Below, piece by piece: positions 1-7,214 of a stretch of 19,400 bases of DNA (positions are counted from its first letter, which is position 1; each line of letters starts with the position of its first letter). A model generated the notes under the pieces. It was given only the letters and a program-made list of their open reading frames with translations. It had not been told where the DNA came from and made no database searches. The DNA comes from an uncultured Chlorobiota bacterium. GTDB lineage: Bacteria; Bacteroidota; Bacteroidia; Bacteroidales; JAADGE01. The stretch is taken from contig CAMZKQ010000043.1 of assembly GCA_947311265.1 (NCBI GenBank), positions 1 through 19,400 of the forward strand, written 5' to 3'. Position numbers and translations under genes: made by a program.

Positions 1-1360
1 CCTGTACATCAAGGGTGTATGTTACTGCATTTTCGTCGTATCCATCTATAGTAACTGCACCTGTGCCTTGTGGATCTAGCCAGTTGGAGAGCTGGTTGTT
101 AGCATTACCTCCCCTATCCCACGACATGGAAAATTTACCATAATAATCGGCTGTTGCGCTATTGCAAGATGCCCAGCCACCGTGGAGTTGCCCTATTATT
201 CTGTGGTTTTGGTCAAAAAATGGTGAGCCTGATGAGCCGCCTTCGGTGGTTGTATTCCTGTCCCAATCTGTAACTTTCCAATGGGAATCTGCAAGGTAAG
301 TTTGTGGATCATAATCTGATGAGATTGCGGGGTCGTCGTTGAATGATATTTTTTTTATATCGCCGTCGGGGTGATGAATGCCTACTTGTGTGGTTGCTGG
401 CACATTTTCTCTGTTCCAGCCGGCATAAAATACGCCATATTCGGCAGGTGGTGCTGTATTTAATTCGACAAGGCAAAAGTCCGAATCTGCATTTTTAGCT
501 CTTAATACTGCTCCTGACAAAGCATCTTTGTCTGGATTAGTTGTGGAGGCACAAGTTGCACTTTGCCAGTTGAACCAAAATACCCAATCCCCTGGGTTGC
601 TATAGCAGTGGTTAGCAGTAAGGAAATAGGGCGTACCGTCTTGTTCTACGTTGTTTATCATAGCACCTGTGCAAAAGCCGCTCCCGCCTGAAACCATCAT
701 TACGACTGAATTAACTTGGTCTTGCCAAAGGTCTGCATCTGGGCAGGCGACATTCATATTGCAAGCCCCTGAGCTACCAAAGGATTTATCTTGTGTTTTT
801 ATGCCTCTGTAACCATGTGTAACTCTGGCGAGTGTAAGTTCGCCTTCAAATTCTGCATTTTTTGGCTCGTAGTATTCTATTACAATTTCGCTTGCAGGGA
901 TAAGTGTGGTTGCAAAAATGCCGTCTTTTTGATTGTTCCGAGCAGTAAAGCCGCCGATGAGTTCTTTTTTATCTTTACTATAGACATAGAGTATTGCCCC
1001 TTTGGGCAGTTTGTATTTGCTAAACATTAGGTTTATGCTTTGTGCGTTTTCGGATTCTATGCCTAGTCGCCAAAGTTTAGCACCATCTGCTACGGTTTCG
1101 AGTAGGCCAGAGTTTTCGATATTGAAATTGACCTCGATATTTTGCCCGAATCGCCAAGGGCGGTCTTTTAGTAGGTCGTTTACTTTGTCTTCTTTTTTTA
1201 ATGTTTCAACATCTACAAAGGGCATCATTTCCGAGGGGACATTTATGGAAAGTCCTTTTGTTAAGAAACTGTAGGGCTGTCCGCCTACGTTTAGTTGTGC
1301 ATTTGCAGGAATTGTAAAAATACAAAGGGCAATTAGAGCAAGAAAGTAGTTTTTTTTCAT
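1..1360 (-). CDS. Secreted lysyl-endopeptidase-like trypsin-fold serine protease, partial (3' end off the left edge)
   Basis: The reading frame is open from an ATG at 1358-1360 to the window edge (453 codons, no stop), so the C-terminus is missing. Residues 1-21 are a signal peptide with a basic start and hydrophobic core; cleavage is expected between A21 and Q22. Residues 22 to about 195 look like a propeptide. The catalytic domain starts near C200 and carries a trypsin-type triad in order: H251 in TANHC, D294 in DSDFCLVEL, and S377 in GGSSGSP. The TANHC/GSSGSP pair is characteristic of Achromobacter lysyl endopeptidase (family S1) relatives. Several Cys (200, in FCTG, in NHC) fit the disulfides of that family. 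It should act outside the cytoplasm as an endopeptidase. Lys specificity is inferred from family likeness only. Bacteroidota homologues often add C-terminal sorting or PKD domains, which would lie outside the window. Confidence 0.88.
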   Translation of the reverse strand, partial: MKKNYFLALIALCIFTIPANAQLNVGGQPYSFLTKGLSINVPSEMMPFVDVETLKKEDKVNDLLKDRPWRFGQNIEVNFNIENSGLLETVADGAKLWRLGIESENAQSINLMFSKYKLPKGAILYVYSKDKKELIGGFTARNNQKDGIFATTLIPASEIVIEYYEPKNAEFEGELTLARVTHGYRGIKTQDKSFGSSGACNMNVACPDADLWQDQVNSVVMMVSGGSGFCTGAMINNVEQDGTPYFLTANHCYSNPGDWVFWFNWQSATCASTTNPDKDALSGAVLRAKNADSDFCLVELNTAPPAEYGVFYAGWNRENVPATTQVGIHHPDGDIKKISFNDDPAISSDYDPQTYLADSHWKVTDWDRNTTTEGGSSGSPFFDQNHRIIGQLHGGWASCNSATADYYGKFSMSWDRGGNANNQLSNWLDPQGTGAVTIDGYDENAVTYTLDVQ

Positions 1361-1602
1361 CGTTTTTAATTTAGTTAAGAGGTGTTAATATTTTAAGGTA
1401 GATATGAGTACGGTCTAAAAACTAAAAAAAAGAATAATTAGCCGCCCTATGAGTGTTGTAACTCACTGGTTTTCAGCATCTAATTTTGAATGTTTTTACC
1501 AAAGCATTTGCCGGGTTAGTTTTTAGCCCAAGTTTATATTTTAATAGAGTTCATATTTTAAAATAGTTGCATTTTACCAAATAGGCAATCGTCTTTTGGG
1601 GT
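1361..1602. other. Intergenic region between protease and arginine deiminase genes
   Basis: This 242-base AT-rich gap must hold the protease promoter and the end of the deiminase transcript, both reading leftward. I found no clear TAnnTTTG box on the minus strand. Short inverted repeats occur at 1450-1465 (TGAGT/ACTCA) and 1513-1529 (GGGTTA/TAGCCC with one G-T pair), both too weak to call as terminators. No coding potential seen. Confidence 0.5.
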
Positions 1603-2859
1603 TTACCAATTTACTTCTTTTCGTTTTATTGGCATGGTCATGCACCTAGCTCCACCGCCACCTCTGGCAAGTTCTGCTCCGGGTATTGTTACGACCACCT
1701 TTTTGTGCTTTTTTATATCTTCTTTTCCAGAAATAACATCTTTGGAGCTAATTACTGAAAACCCGTCTTTGTTTAAGGCATTGATTGTATGTGAATTTCT
1801 GGCGTAGCCTATAATTTTACCTGGTGCGAAGGCAAAAAAGTTGGCACCGCTATGCCATTGTTCTCGCTCTTGGTATTTAGGGTTATCTCCTCCGCAAAAG
1901 ACTGGTTTTAAGTTCATGCCTACTTTTTTTAATGCAGTAAGTAGGGTTTGTTCTTCTGAAATTGAGCTTATTTTCCCGTTGTTTACGGTGATATGAATGG
2001 CTGTATATCTGTTATTTTTCATAATAATGGGTTCGTAAACCATGCAGGTATTTTTATCCAATAGGGTAAAAACCATATCTAGGTGGATAAAAGATTCGGG
2101 TTCGGCGGGTAGTTGTTGCACGATAATATGCCTTGTCATTGAACGGCTTTCAATTTTATTGAGAAGGTAATCAATGCCTTGGGTGCTTGTACGTATGCCT
2201 GAACCAACTACTAGTACATCTTCCCGGGCAATGAGTACATCGCCCCCTTCGATACGAATATTTTTATCGTTTAATTTGCGGTTATTGGGGTTCATGGTTT
2301 GTGTAACAAACTGTGGGTGGGTGTTAAAAATGGCTTCCATTATTAATGCTTCTCGCATGCGTACTTGGTTGGCCATTTGGTTGATTAGCACCCTGTTGTA
2401 AACTGTGGAGGAAGCATCTCTGGTAAAGAAAAAATTATGCAAAGGGTCTAAGGAGAAGACTTCATTGCCTAAGAAACTGGTTAATGAATTTACTCTTTTG
2501 GGTACGCCTTCAATCAGGTAGCGGGAGAGTTCTTTTGAGTTTTTATCTAGCAGAAAGTCTTTTACTTCTTGTGCGTTTAGATTGGCACAAATTTTATCTA
2601 CAAGGGCGTGGCGAACGTCCATATTTTCAAGAATATCGTTAAGTAAATCTTTAACTTGAAATGTTTTTGTTACTTTTTCTAGCACGCCTCTAAAGTTGGC
2701 ATACTCTCGCCCGGCAACCGATAGGTTTAAAATATCGCTATACAAAGCCCGCTCGGCATGGGCGGGGGTCATATTTTCTATTTCGGGTCCCGGGCTGTGC
2801 AGGATTACCGCTTCGAGTTTTCCTATTTCGGAGTTGACTTGCAGGTTTATTTTTTTCAT
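1603..2859 (-). CDS. arcA: Arginine deiminase
   Basis: Converts L-arginine to L-citrulline and ammonia in the cytoplasm, the first step of the arginine deiminase pathway. The 418-residue length matches the family. Visible guanidino-modifying-enzyme motifs are FTRD (145-148), EGGD (204-207), HLDMVFT (259-265) and the C-terminal GGGGARCMTMP, in which C406 is the thiol nucleophile. By alignment to the family, D148, E204, H259 and D261 are the expected substrate-binding and acid/base residues, so all catalytic positions appear intact. The ATG at 2857-2859 gives the conserved N-terminus (EIGKLEAVILHSPGPE). No ornithine carbamoyltransferase or carbamate kinase gene lies beside it, so it may serve arginine catabolism or acid/nitrogen metabolism with partners elsewhere. 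It is divergent from the CheA gene and has a candidate -7 box at 2897-2904. Confidence 0.95.
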   Translation of the reverse strand: MKKINLQVNSEIGKLEAVILHSPGPEIENMTPAHAERALYSDILNLSVAGREYANFRGVLEKVTKTFQVKDLLNDILENMDVRHALVDKICANLNAQEVKDFLLDKNSKELSRYLIEGVPKRVNSLTSFLGNEVFSLDPLHNFFFTRDASSTVYNRVLINQMANQVRMREALIMEAIFNTHPQFVTQTMNPNNRKLNDKNIRIEGGDVLIAREDVLVVGSGIRTSTQGIDYLLNKIESRSMTRHIIVQQLPAEPESFIHLDMVFTLLDKNTCMVYEPIIMKNNRYTAIHITVNNGKISSISEEQTLLTALKKVGMNLKPVFCGGDNPKYQEREQWHSGANFFAFAPGKIIGYARNSHTINALNKDGFSVISSKDVISGKEDIKKHKKVVVTIPGAELARGGGGARCMTMPIKRKEVNW

Positions 2860-2896
2860 TTTTAGATTTTAATGGCAAAGCGATTGCATAAAATTA

Positions 2897-2904
2897 CAAA
2901 AATA
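2897..2904 (-). promoter_or_regulatory. Candidate Bacteroidota -7 box for arginine deiminase
   Basis: On the minus strand this reads TATTTTTG, matching TAnnTTTG, about 38 bases upstream of the deiminase ATG. No convincing TTG at -33 was seen, so the call rests on the -7 match and its position. Confidence 0.35.
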
Positions 2905-2978
2905 TAGCGGATTATAAACTTAATGGGGAATAAATTTAATAATTTTTTTCTTTTAATTATTTTCCTTGTTATTTTTAT

Positions 2979-2986
2979 TATATTTG
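2979..2986 (+). promoter_or_regulatory. Candidate Bacteroidota -7 box for the CheA gene
   Basis: TATATTTG matches TAnnTTTG and sits 34 bases before the CheA ATG at 3021. No clear -33 TTG at the right spacing. It is divergent from the deiminase box in the same 161-base gap. Confidence 0.35.
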
Positions 2987-3020
2987 TGGTTACTTAGAAA
3001 AAATGGCTAAATTTTGAAGT

Positions 3021-5006
3021 ATGCAAGAGTTTCAACAAAAATTTATAGACGAGGTGAGTGAAATGATGACCGAACTGGAGCACAGTTTGCTTATCTTTGA
3101 AAAAAGCCCTGACGACAAACATTTAATAGATGTTATTTTTGGTGATATGCACACTTTAAAGGGTTCTGCGGGTATGTTTGGCTACCATTCTATTGTGGAG
3201 CTTACGCATAAGGTGGAGGATATTTACGCCAAGGTACAGAAAGCAGAAATTAAAGTGTCTGAAAAAATAATAAACCTTACCTTTAGTGCTACCGATTTGG
3301 TGAAGCGTATTCTCTACGATAAGGAGATGGAGGACAATGCTTTAAACAAACAATACATTAAAGTTATTGAAGAATTAAATGATTTTTTTTCGGAAGGACA
3401 AAAACACCAAGAGGCTGAAACGCAGCAAGAAAAAGAGGCTGGTTTACAGCTGTTTTATATTTGCTTTGAACCCGATGCCGATGTTGAAGAACGGGGCATT
3501 AATCTAAAAAAAATATTCCAGGAACTGGGCAAGTTGGGGCAAACTAAAATCATATCCAAACCCAATAATGAGGACGATAAATATGCCCTAAGTTGGGAGA
3601 TTTTTTTGGCCACCGAAGCCGAGGAAGACGACATAGAAGAGGTCTTGATGTTTGTAGATATGGAGTGCGAAATTTTTATAATTTCGGAAAACAACCTGCT
3701 TTTAAATACCGCCTTTACAAAAGCCATTGAAGCTAATTCTAAAAATAAAGAATTATATACCGAAGCGGCACTAAAAGCATTAATTGAAGAGATCAATAGA
3801 AAGCAAAAAAGCCCCCAAGCAAAGCCCACTACCGTTACTACAAAAAAAGCAACCCTGCGGGTAGATGCTCAAAAATTAGACGACCTAATGAAACGCCTAA
3901 GCGAGCTTATTACTATAAAATCGGAACTAAAACTTACTGCCAGCCAAAAAGGCTACAAAGAAATTCTTGAGCAAGTAGAAAAATTAGAAAAAATAACCGC
4001 CCGAATCAGAGAAGATATTTTTGATATTCGACTTGTGAGCCTAGAAAGCATCCGAGTAAATATCGAGCGGCTAATTAGGGACACCGCAATTGCTCTGCAA
4101 AAAGAAGTGCAATTTACCCACGAAGGCTTAGGCACAGAACTCGATAAGGCGATTGTTGAAAAACTCTCCGCCCCACTTATGCACATCGTGCGTAATAGTA
4201 TTGCCCACGGTATAGAAGCTGCAAGTATCCGTGCCGAGCGAAATAAAACTTCGCATGGAAACATTAAACTAAAAGCCTACCAATCAGGCTCATACGCTTA
4301 TATTGAACTTTCTGATGATGGCAATGGTTTGGATAAAAATAAAATCCTGAAAAAGGCCATAGAAAATAATATTGTAAAAGCAGACGAAAAACTTAGCGAT
4401 AAAGAGGTATTTGAATTGATTTTTAAATCTGGGCTATCTACCGCCAAATCGGTATCCGAAATTTCGGGCAGAGGTGTGGGTATGGACGTGGTAAAATCGG
4501 AAATCCTGAAATTAAGAGGCAGTATTAGTGTGAGTTCCGAAGCCCAAGTGGGCACAAAAATAACGTTTCGCTTGCCGCTTTCGCTTTCCATTCTAGACAC
4601 TTTATTAGTACAATCCGGAAATATGTACTTTTCGATACCTATTGACGAGATCAAAAGCTGTGTACATACAGATACCACACAGGCTAGCGAAGCAGGACAT
4701 AAATACCTAAAAGTAAATACCGAGCTAATTCCATATTTACATTTGGGTAATATTTTTAACCTTAAAAAAGAAGGTACAGACTCTGAAATTGCAATACTGG
4801 TAAATAAAGATGGAAAAACCAATGCCATAATTGCCGATAGAGTGGTGGGCGAATTTCAGGCGGTAGTAAAACCGCTAGGAAAAGCCTTTAAAAACCGAAC
4901 ATTTTTATCTGGTGCTAGCCTGCTTGCCGATGGCAATATTGCCTATATTTTAGACATTCAAAAACTAGCTGATTTTTATGGGCATTTACAAACCAGCCAA
5001 CTCTAG
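3021..5006 (+). CDS. cheA: CheA-type chemotaxis histidine kinase
   Basis: A 661-residue cytoplasmic kinase with the CheA domain order. P1 Hpt (1-125) has the phosphoacceptor H44 in MHTLKGSAGMFGY. Residues 143-225 form a second globular region of the kind found between Hpt and the dimerisation domain in many non-enteric CheAs, perhaps response-regulator docking. P3 dimerisation is near 278-340. The P4 ATPase domain has an N box (HIVRNSIAHGIE, 388-399), G1 (DDGNG, 432-436), FKSGLSTA (468-475) and G2 (GRGVGMDVV, 483-491). The P5 CheW-like domain runs from about 515 to 655. The usual Asp of the N box (RNAxDHG) is Ala395 here, though N392, H396 and G397 are kept. It has no membrane segment or receiver domain, so it would need a receptor or CheW partner, and none is encoded nearby. 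The ECF sigma gene starts 40 bases downstream, so the two may share a transcript. It would phosphorylate a CheY/CheB-type regulator. Confidence 0.93.
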   Translation: MQEFQQKFIDEVSEMMTELEHSLLIFEKSPDDKHLIDVIFGDMHTLKGSAGMFGYHSIVELTHKVEDIYAKVQKAEIKVSEKIINLTFSATDLVKRILYDKEMEDNALNKQYIKVIEELNDFFSEGQKHQEAETQQEKEAGLQLFYICFEPDADVEERGINLKKIFQELGKLGQTKIISKPNNEDDKYALSWEIFLATEAEEDDIEEVLMFVDMECEIFIISENNLLLNTAFTKAIEANSKNKELYTEAALKALIEEINRKQKSPQAKPTTVTTKKATLRVDAQKLDDLMKRLSELITIKSELKLTASQKGYKEILEQVEKLEKITARIREDIFDIRLVSLESIRVNIERLIRDTAIALQKEVQFTHEGLGTELDKAIVEKLSAPLMHIVRNSIAHGIEAASIRAERNKTSHGNIKLKAYQSGSYAYIELSDDGNGLDKNKILKKAIENNIVKADEKLSDKEVFELIFKSGLSTAKSVSEISGRGVGMDVVKSEILKLRGSISVSSEAQVGTKITFRLPLSLSILDTLLVQSGNMYFSIPIDEIKSCVHTDTTQASEAGHKYLKVNTELIPYLHLGNIFNLKKEGTDSEIAILVNKDGKTNAIIADRVVGEFQAVVKPLGKAFKNRTFLSGASLLADGNIAYILDIQKLADFYGHLQTSQL

Positions 5007-5046
5007 TTTTTAGTTTAACCCAAACAGTAAAAACCGCCAACAAAAT

Positions 5047-5619
5047 ATGCAAAACGCAGAAACAGACATCAATCAATGGGTAAACGATTATACCGAAGAA
5101 CTGCTCCGACGAGCAAGTTACAAAATTAACAACCATGAAGATGCCAAAGATATTGTGCAAGAAACATTCCTAGCGGCAGCCAAGAGTCTTGATAAATTCC
5201 AAGGAAAAAGTAGCCCTAAAACTTGGCTTTTTTCTATTTTGAATAATAAAATTATAGACTATTACCGAAAAAATAGTAAAAAGCCAAAAACATCAGACAT
5301 AGATACAGTTTCCTTTTTTTTCGATAACGATGGGGGCTGGAATGCCCCACAAAAACCCAATAACTGGGAAATACAAGACAACGAGCAGCACCTGCTCGAT
5401 AATTATGAAGTTATTGAAGTCTTGAATTATTGTATCGAAAACTTGCCTGAAAAATTTAATACGGTTATTAAATCTAAATATTACACTAAAAAAAAGACCG
5501 AAGAAATTTGTCAGGAATTGGGCATAAGTGCGACTAACATTTGGCAGATAATGCACCGAGCAAAATTAAGGCTGCGGGGCTGTATAGAACAAAACTGGTT
5601 TGTAAAAGTAAATAAATAG
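5047..5619 (+). CDS. ECF-type RNA polymerase sigma factor
   Basis: A 190-residue sigma-70 family protein with region 2 (about 10-78; DAKDIVQETFL at 32-42 and KTWLFSILNNKIIDYYRK at 58-75) and region 4 (about 124-183; EEICQELGISATNIWQIMHR at 152-171 forms the helix-turn-helix). There is no region 1 or 3, which defines the ECF class. The linker (FFFDNDGGW, then PNNWE) and the ending NWFVKVNK resemble, from memory, the family known as TIGR02943; an HMM search would settle this. It should direct RNA polymerase to a small regulon and be held inactive by the anti-sigma candidate encoded 32 bases downstream. It may be co-transcribed with CheA (40-base gap, no terminator seen). Confidence 0.9.
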   Translation: MQNAETDINQWVNDYTEELLRRASYKINNHEDAKDIVQETFLAAAKSLDKFQGKSSPKTWLFSILNNKIIDYYRKNSKKPKTSDIDTVSFFFDNDGGWNAPQKPNNWEIQDNEQHLLDNYEVIEVLNYCIENLPEKFNTVIKSKYYTKKKTEEICQELGISATNIWQIMHRAKLRLRGCIEQNWFVKVNK

Positions 5620-5651
5620 TAGCTGACTAACTTCCTATCTCAAAAAATATC

Positions 5652-5906
5652 ATGAAAAAATTAATGAATATATTGCTACTTTCTTGCCTAAAAGCGACCG
5701 AGCTTATGGAAAAGAAATTACATATCGAAATTAGTTTTAAAGAAAAAATACAACTGAAAATGCACACTACAATGTGTGGGGCTTGCAAAAAATACGAACA
5801 GCAAAATATTTTATTGGATAAACTATTAAAAAATAAAAACTCTAACAAACTCAATATCAAGATAGAAGAATTTAAAAGTGAAATAAAATCAAAAATAAAT
5901 AAATAA
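5652..5906 (+). CDS. Small HxxxCxxC (ZAS-like) putative anti-sigma factor
   Basis: An 84-residue, Lys-rich soluble protein directly behind an ECF sigma gene. It carries H38-x3-C42-x2-C45, the zinc-binding signature of ZAS anti-sigma factors, with a further Cys at C12 that could be the fourth ligand. The region around ATELMEKKLHIEISFKEK (15-32) resembles the helices preceding this motif in zf-HC2 anti-sigma proteins. There is no transmembrane helix and no sensor domain; the rest is a short charged tail rich in Lys and Asn. Gene order, size and motif support an anti-sigma role in the cytoplasm, possibly redox- or zinc-sensitive as in other ZAS proteins. The function is inferred, not shown. The first hydrophobic stretch (about 5-13) is too short for a signal peptide. 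Confidence 0.75.
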   Translation: MKKLMNILLLSCLKATELMEKKLHIEISFKEKIQLKMHTTMCGACKKYEQQNILLDKLLKNKNSNKLNIKIEEFKSEIKSKINK

Positions 5907-5936
5907 AACAGTAAGGAGTAGTAAACCCTTCGACTA

Positions 5937-5944
5937 TACTTTTG
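5937..5944 (+). promoter_or_regulatory. Candidate -7 box for the OB-fold protein gene
   Basis: TACTTTTG matches TAnnTTTG, 30 bases upstream of the ATG at 5975. No -33 TTG seen. It would separate the OB-fold/YceI genes from the sigma/anti-sigma pair. Confidence 0.3.
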
Positions 5945-5974
5945 AATTTAAACTAAAAACTAATTGATATTAAA

Positions 5975-6421
5975 ATGAACAAAACTGTAAAAATTGGATT
6001 AATCGTTGTACTCATCGGAGTTGTACTTGGTGGCTCGTATGCCCTTTACCTCTTTAACATGCCACACCGAGACATACAAGGCGAAGATGCCAAGTTTAAA
6101 ATGGAAGCCGAAACATTTGTGAATGAATTTATTGCCGATGGCACGGCAAGTACCACAAAATACCTCAACCAAGTAGTTGAAATATCTGGCAAGGTTGCTG
6201 AAATTTCAGAAGACCTGAAAAAACAAAAAGTGGTACTCCTGAAAACTGAAAAAGCAGGTATAAATTGTACTTTTATGGAAAGTACAAACAAAAGCTGTGC
6301 CAGCCTAAAAGTAGGCGATATAGTAAAAATTAAAGGCGTAGTAAACCTTGGCCCTTCTTACGATGAAGACCTAGAGGAAGCAGAATATGGCGTTTTTGAA
6401 AAATGCGATGTCGTAAAATAA
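5975..6421 (+). CDS. Membrane-anchored OB-fold (tRNA_anti-like) protein
   Basis: 148 residues. An N-terminal hydrophobic helix (about 6-27, no evident cleavage site) should anchor the protein in the inner membrane with the rest in the periplasm. The soluble part (about 57-147) has the pattern of the tRNA_anti-like OB-fold family: YLNQVVEISGKVAEI, then a beta strand KVVLLK, a Cys-containing strand INCTF, and LKVGDIVKIKGVV. Three Cys (98, 108, 144) may form a disulfide or bind metal. The family has no established biochemical role, and nucleic acid binding is unlikely in the periplasm. It sits just upstream of yceI with a 160-base gap. I recall such OB-fold proteins near yceI in Bacteroidota, but this needs checking. 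Confidence 0.75.
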   Translation: MNKTVKIGLIVVLIGVVLGGSYALYLFNMPHRDIQGEDAKFKMEAETFVNEFIADGTASTTKYLNQVVEISGKVAEISEDLKKQKVVLLKTEKAGINCTFMESTNKSCASLKVGDIVKIKGVVNLGPSYDEDLEEAEYGVFEKCDVVK

Positions 6422-6581
6422 ACATTAAGTACTCTCTTCCATAAAGACAACTAAATTACAACAAATACAGAGAATAATATCTTTTTAACTAAAATTACCC
6501 TCTACCAATACACTGAATTAACATTTATTAACGTTTTAAACGAAAACACTTTTTTATTAATACACACATAAACAAATTAAC

Positions 6582-7142
6582 ATGAAAAAATTAGCATTAA
6601 TCCTAATGATTGTACTGCCCGCAGCACTTTTTGCACAGGACAAATTTATTACACGAAACGGACACGTAGATATTTACTCGCACACCGTAGCAGAGGATAT
6701 CCGAGCCAACAACGATAAAGTTACCGCAACAATAGTACCCTCGACAGGTAAAATGGTATTTTCGATACCTGTACGCTCGTTCGAGTTCCCAAAAGCACTG
6801 ATGCAACGGCACTTTAACCAAAAAAACTTTATGTCATCAAAAAAATATCCTAAAATTAAGTTTAAAGGATTTATAAGCAATCCTACTGATGTAAAATGGG
6901 ATACAGACGGCACATACAAAGTCAATGTAACTGGCGATTTAACCATAAGAGACGTAACCAAAAAAATTACAGAAACAGGAACACTAATTATTACAGGAGA
7001 TAAAATTATAGCCCACACAAAATTTACTGTAAAAATGATTGGCGACTACGGCGTTGGGAAACCAAAAAGCAAAAAGAAAAAAGACAATGTTGCCGACGAT
7101 ATTGAAGTAAACTACAAAGGCATTTACCACGTAAAAAAATAA
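6582..7142 (+). CDS. Exported YceI-family protein
   Basis: 186 residues, with a signal peptide (1-18) predicted to be cut before Q19. The rest matches the YceI lipocalin-like beta barrel, a family that binds polyprenyl or other long hydrophobic ligands. Supporting features are MVFSIPVRSFEF (59-70), MQRHFNQKNFMSSKKYPKIK (74-93, the conserved loop after the first strands), and GDLTIRDVTKKIT (118-130). It should act in the periplasm or at the outer membrane, and its ligand cannot be read from sequence. A Lys-rich insert (KPKSKKKKD, 160-168) lies near the C-terminus. The gene ends 14 bases before a strong hairpin, its likely terminator. Confidence 0.9.
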   Translation: MKKLALILMIVLPAALFAQDKFITRNGHVDIYSHTVAEDIRANNDKVTATIVPSTGKMVFSIPVRSFEFPKALMQRHFNQKNFMSSKKYPKIKFKGFISNPTDVKWDTDGTYKVNVTGDLTIRDVTKKITETGTLIITGDKIIAHTKFTVKMIGDYGVGKPKSKKKKDNVADDIEVNYKGIYHVKK

Positions 7143-7156
7143 GAATATTGAAATAG

Positions 7157-7202
7157 TAATAAAACCGTGCATAGTTTTTCTTATCTTTGCATGGTTTTAT
7201 TA
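7157..7202 (+). terminator. Long hairpin, probable terminator of the yceI transcript
   Basis: Arms 7157-7171 (TAATAAAACCGTGCA) and 7188-7202 (TGCATGGTTTTATTA) pair over 15 positions with one G-U pair, around a 16-base loop. The A-rich start and T-rich end of the stem fit a bidirectional intrinsic terminator. The right arm and loop contain the candidate -7 box of the next gene. Confidence 0.65.
7182..7189 (+). promoter_or_regulatory. Candidate -7 box for the cysteine dioxygenase operon
   Basis: TATCTTTG followed by C is an excellent TAnnTTTG match. It is 25 bases before the ATG at 7215. No good -33 TTG at standard spacing. It lies inside the loop and right arm of the hairpin at 7157-7202. Confidence 0.55.
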
Positions 7203-7214
7203 AATTTCAAAACA

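Noticed and set aside
791..1274. Plus-strand open frames overlapping the left-edge protease
   Set aside because: The minus strand carries an unbroken frame with signal peptide and complete serine-protease triad across this region.
1450..1465. TGAGT/ACTCA inverted repeat as terminator or operator
   Set aside because: Five pairs only, no T-run, likely by chance in a 242-base gap.
4298..4828. Minus-strand open frame of 176 codons inside cheA
   Set aside because: It mirrors the CheA ATPase domain, whose motifs are clear on the plus strand; composition is rich in Ser/Leu/Ile as expected for an antisense shadow.
6532..6542. CGTTT-T-AAACG palindrome upstream of yceI as operator
   Set aside because: Five-base arms in AT-rich DNA; no second copy seen elsewhere in the window to support a regulator site.
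7167..7214. Upstream GTG start that would add 16 residues to cysteine dioxygenase
   Set aside because: The added codons lie in the hairpin and upstream of the likely transcription start, and the family N-terminus does not need them.
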